Source: an uncultured Ruminococcus sp. (lineage in GTDB: Bacteria; Bacillota_A; Clostridia; Oscillospirales; Ruminococcaceae). From it: DNA of 55,415 bases. Both the position numbers and the translations under genes were made by a program. Within the stretch, counting starts at the first letter, position 1, and every line of letters begins with the position of its first letter. A model generated the notes under the pieces. That model saw nothing but the letters and a program-made list of their open reading frames with translations, had not been told where the DNA came from and made no database searches. Location: positions 1 through 55,415 of the forward strand of contig ONBA01000016.1 in the NCBI GenBank assembly GCA_900315975.1. Reading direction: 5' to 3'. This document shows positions 53,405 to 55,415 of this stretch, in pieces.

Positions 53405-53433
53405 GTGACTTTTTTATTACCGTGTGATATAAT
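53405..53433 (+). promoter_or_regulatory. Sigma-A-like promoter
   Basis: GTGACT (53405-53410), 17-base spacer, TATAAT (53428-53433), ahead of the Big2-domain gene. Confidence 0.55.
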
Positions 53434-53494
53434 GTTAGTAAAGATATAGTATCATAGTTAAAAAATAAACGAATTATAAAGGAAGGAATTAAAA

Positions 53495-54157
53495 ATGGAC
53501 AACTACAACTCTCGTGGACCAAGAAGAAGAAGAGTTACCCGTCAGGTGCTCCGTCGCCGCCAGTTTGCTGCTCTTGCAGTTATAGCTTTTGTGGTGCTCT
53601 TGTTCTTTATACTTATCGCCAAAGGCTGCTCTAAGTCGGAAGATGACAAAAAACCGACGGTGAAGACAACAACTACTACGACAACTACTGCGACTGCGGC
53701 TACGACGGCTGCAACTACTACAGTAACAGAGGCTGTAACTACGGAGAATCCGAAGGCTTCAAACGTCAAGCTTTCAACCCGTGAAGTATTCCTCGATGTC
53801 GGCGAAAAGGACGTTGCTATCATTCAGAGCTATCCTGATGACCAGACCGGTGAGGCTAATGAAGTTTGGAAGTCGATGGACGAGAGTATCGCTACTGTTG
53901 ATAAATTCGGATATATCACAGGTGTTTCAAAGGGTCAGACCTACATTGTACTCAGTTTCTCTAATCACCCTGATATAGAAATCGAGATAAAGGTTTCAGT
54001 TGCAGATGACGGAAAGGTCACAACAGCTGCCGGAGATGCTGATTCAGTTGCTACTACAGCTTCAACAACAACTTCTGCTGCATCAGCAACTATAACTACT
54101 ACTGCTCCTGCAAACGCAGGTCTTGCAGCTCTTCCGGAAAGAGGAGCATTGTTATAA
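53495..54157 (+). CDS. Membrane-anchored Big2 (Ig-like) domain protein
   Basis: A 220-residue protein with a very basic N-terminal tail (RRRRVTRQVLRRRQ), one membrane segment at about 24-43, a Thr/Ala linker, a bacterial Ig-like group 2 domain at about 90-170 (LSTREVFLDVGEK, WKSMDESIATVDKFGYITGVSKG), and a second Thr-rich tail ending PERGALL. Probably a surface-exposed adhesion or spacer protein. AAAGGAAGG precedes the start. Confidence 0.85.
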   Translation: MDNYNSRGPRRRRVTRQVLRRRQFAALAVIAFVVLLFFILIAKGCSKSEDDKKPTVKTTTTTTTTATAATTAATTTVTEAVTTENPKASNVKLSTREVFLDVGEKDVAIIQSYPDDQTGEANEVWKSMDESIATVDKFGYITGVSKGQTYIVLSFSNHPDIEIEIKVSVADDGKVTTAAGDADSVATTASTTTSAASATITTTAPANAGLAALPERGALL

Positions 54158-54164
54158 TAATGTT

Positions 54165-54190
54165 AAACGGACGCATATGCGTCCGTTTTA
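54165..54190 (+). terminator. Rho-independent terminator
   Basis: Palindrome AAACGGACGCATATGCGTCCGTTT, followed by TATATT. Confidence 0.78.
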
Positions 54191-54225
54191 TATTATCAAA
54201 GAAACTAAATTCAAAGCAAAAATTT

Positions 54226-54248
54226 ACGGGCGAACGCTGTTCGCCCGT
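54226..54248. repeat. Intergenic palindrome, GGGCGAAC type
   Basis: ACGGGCGAAC GCT GTTCGCCCGT, related in form to the GGGCGGAT palindromes of this window and to the hairpin at 10921. Confidence 0.6.
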
Positions 54249-54279
54249 GTTGCTTATATATGAAACTTTTCAACAAGCT

Positions 54280-54312
54280 AAAACCCCTGACTTTATATAA
54301 GTCAGGGGTTTT
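54280..54312 (-). terminator. Terminator of the right-edge scaffoldin-like gene
   Basis: Stem AAAACCCCTGACTT/AAGTCAGGGGTTTT; the flanking A-run reads as U-run on the minus strand. It ends five bases from the stop at 54317. Confidence 0.9.
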
Positions 54313-54316
54313 TCTG

Positions 54317-55415
54317 TTACTGCTGTGCAAGGAATGTTCTCAAATCTTCTTTGCCGCCAGTTGAGCGGTATGAGTAGAATGAGAGAATTGCAGTTGCGTC
54401 CTTTGAATCGAGTTTTCCGTTTCCGTCGGTATCACCGAGAGCTATTGTTTCAGCGAGCATTTCTGAGCCGCCTGTTGCTCTGCTTGAGTAAGCGGAGAGA
54501 ATGTAGGAAGCATCGCTTGAATCAATCTTGCCGTCTCTGTTGATATCACCGAATTCAAACTTCTTGAGATAGAGCTGATATGTGTAGTTATCAGGCTTCA
54601 TGATGAGGTCATTTCCGGAGATAGTAAAATCAAACGGAGCCTTATTGTCGAATAGTTTAACGTCAAGCTTGTTGCCATTTTCTGAAACAGAAAGATTGTC
54701 GATATCATCTCTGCTGTTTTTACTGTGGAACTTAACTACAGCAGATGCGTCATCGTTAATGATGAATACTACTTCGTGTTCATGTTCAATGAAAGAAGAT
54801 TTCTTATCGCCGTCTTCAATCTTGTAAGCTATCCATGTGCCGGGTATGCTTGAATTGAGCGCGTTTGTAGTTGTTGTTGCTGTTGTTGTTTCGGACGAAG
54901 TTGAAGAAGTTGTTGTCTGTGTTGTGGTTGTGGAAGTTGTTGTGCTTGTAGTAGTTGAAGTTGTTGTTGAAGATGTTGTAGTTGTAACGCGCTGAGGATC
55001 CTTTGTGAAGTATATTTTTTGACTTAAAAATTCAATTATTATATCACCGTTTGAATATTCAAAATACAATGTTCCCTGTTGTGTTTCATTGTCTACAGTT
55101 GCATTGAAAAGTGCGATCTTATCGCCCTCACTTGACCATTCAGCATTTATTACGGAGTCGGAGTTGGAAGCTGTAAGTCTTGCAGTAAAGTCGTTGTTTA
55201 AGATGAGAGTGCTATCTTTGGGGGTTGATTCTATTCCATTTTTGACGGCCTTGTAGCTATACCATGTTCCTACGATACGTGGGTCAGCTGTAACAGGTGT
55301 GGTAGTAGTTGTTGTTGTTGTTGTTGAAGATGTTGTAGTTGTTGAAGTAGCTGACGACTCAGTAGTTGCGTTGCCGCCTTCAATGATTATCTTACCGGGG
55401 TTGATGGTAGCGTTG
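54317..55415 (-). CDS. Partial scaffoldin-like protein: cohesin end, two lipocalin-like modules, dockerin
   Basis: The frame is open to the window edge; 365 C-terminal residues are visible and the start lies outside. The first visible residues, NATINPGKIIIEGG, match the end of the ScaA/ScaB cohesins (DATIKPGKIVIEGD). A Thr linker follows, then a lipocalin-like module (IVGTWYSYKAVKNG ... LILNNDFTARL), a second Thr linker, a second such module (IPGTWIAYKIEDGD ... VVFIINDDASAVV), and a C-terminal dockerin (GDINRDGKIDSSDASYILSAYS, then DTDGNGKLDSKDATAILSFYS). The dockerin pattern is that of the ScaB and CttA X-dockerins and of the protein at 47450. If the cohesin reading holds, this is an additional scaffoldin. 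Part of it could be misread as a gene starting near 55069, but no stop separates it. Confidence 0.8.
   Translation of the reverse strand, partial: NATINPGKIIIEGGNATTESSATSTTTTSSTTTTTTTTTPVTADPRIVGTWYSYKAVKNGIESTPKDSTLILNNDFTARLTASNSDSVINAEWSSEGDKIALFNATVDNETQQGTLYFEYSNGDIIIEFLSQKIYFTKDPQRVTTTTSSTTTSTTTSTTTSTTTTQTTTSSTSSETTTATTTTNALNSSIPGTWIAYKIEDGDKKSSFIEHEHEVVFIINDDASAVVKFHSKNSRDDIDNLSVSENGNKLDVKLFDNKAPFDFTISGNDLIMKPDNYTYQLYLKKFEFGDINRDGKIDSSDASYILSAYSSRATGGSEMLAETIALGDTDGNGKLDSKDATAILSFYSYRSTGGKEDLRTFLAQQ

Noticed and set aside
55069..55415. Gene at the right edge starting at TTG 55069
   Set aside because: The same frame is open to the edge and carries a linker and a lipocalin-like module, so the true start is outside the window.

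Overview
The window looks like a low-to-moderate GC, Gram-positive Clostridia chromosome, and most likely Ruminococcus flavefaciens or a very close relative. The decisive evidence is a five-gene block at 23.8-36.3 kb whose order and domain make-up match the R. flavefaciens sca cellulosome cluster (scaC-scaA-scaB-cttA-scaE). Thr/Ser-rich linkers, Ruminococcus-type dockerins and strong Shine-Dalgarno sites support this. Names rest on domain patterns and gene order read by eye; no database search was run.

Layout. 0-5 kb: the 3' end of a 5S rRNA, a polytopic membrane protein, a large surface protein of unknown role and a DUF1836 regulator. 5-10 kb: a secreted GH5 cellulase with dockerin, divergent from a PhoP/PhoR-type two-component pair. 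9.7-12.5 kb: a CorA-type transporter behind a leader with a 29-codon ORF, then a DUF421/DUF4363 pair and a small unknown gene. 12.6-16.1 kb: DUF1540, IreB-family and PdaA-like genes, then two DUF2975 membrane proteins with an XRE regulator behind a pair of matching operator-like palindromes. 16.1-19.8 kb: a gerA-type spore germination operon with a short GerC, a DUF6472 protein and SpoIIID. 19.8-23.4 kb: a gene-poor gap, gtrA, dus and a CapA-family lipoprotein.

23.5-36.3 kb is the sca cluster. ScaE (cohesin plus sortase signal) should hold the X-dockerins of ScaB and CttA at the cell wall. ScaB carries nine cohesins in two classes (3+6) and should recruit ScaA, enzymes or ScaC; CttA should bind cellulose. 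As written, scaB has a 2-nt deletion inside a 42-nt tandem repeat, which separates the cohesins from the wall-anchoring X-dockerin. cttA sits behind a strong terminator with two sigma-A-like promoters of its own.

36.3-54.2 kb is mostly housekeeping: ttcA, ung, metF with a MetH-activation-domain protein, mazG-hup-rqcP, trpS, an aminotransferase, a SpoVB-like flippase and a ferredoxin. Interspersed are two solute-binding lipoproteins without transporter genes and further secreted proteins. Two more dockerin proteins appear at 47.4 kb and at the right edge. The one at the edge is cut by the window, but its first visible residues look like the end of a cohesin, so it may be a further scaffoldin carrying lipocalin-like modules. 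The dockerins of both resemble the ScaE-binding X-dockerins more than those of the GH5 enzyme and ScaC.
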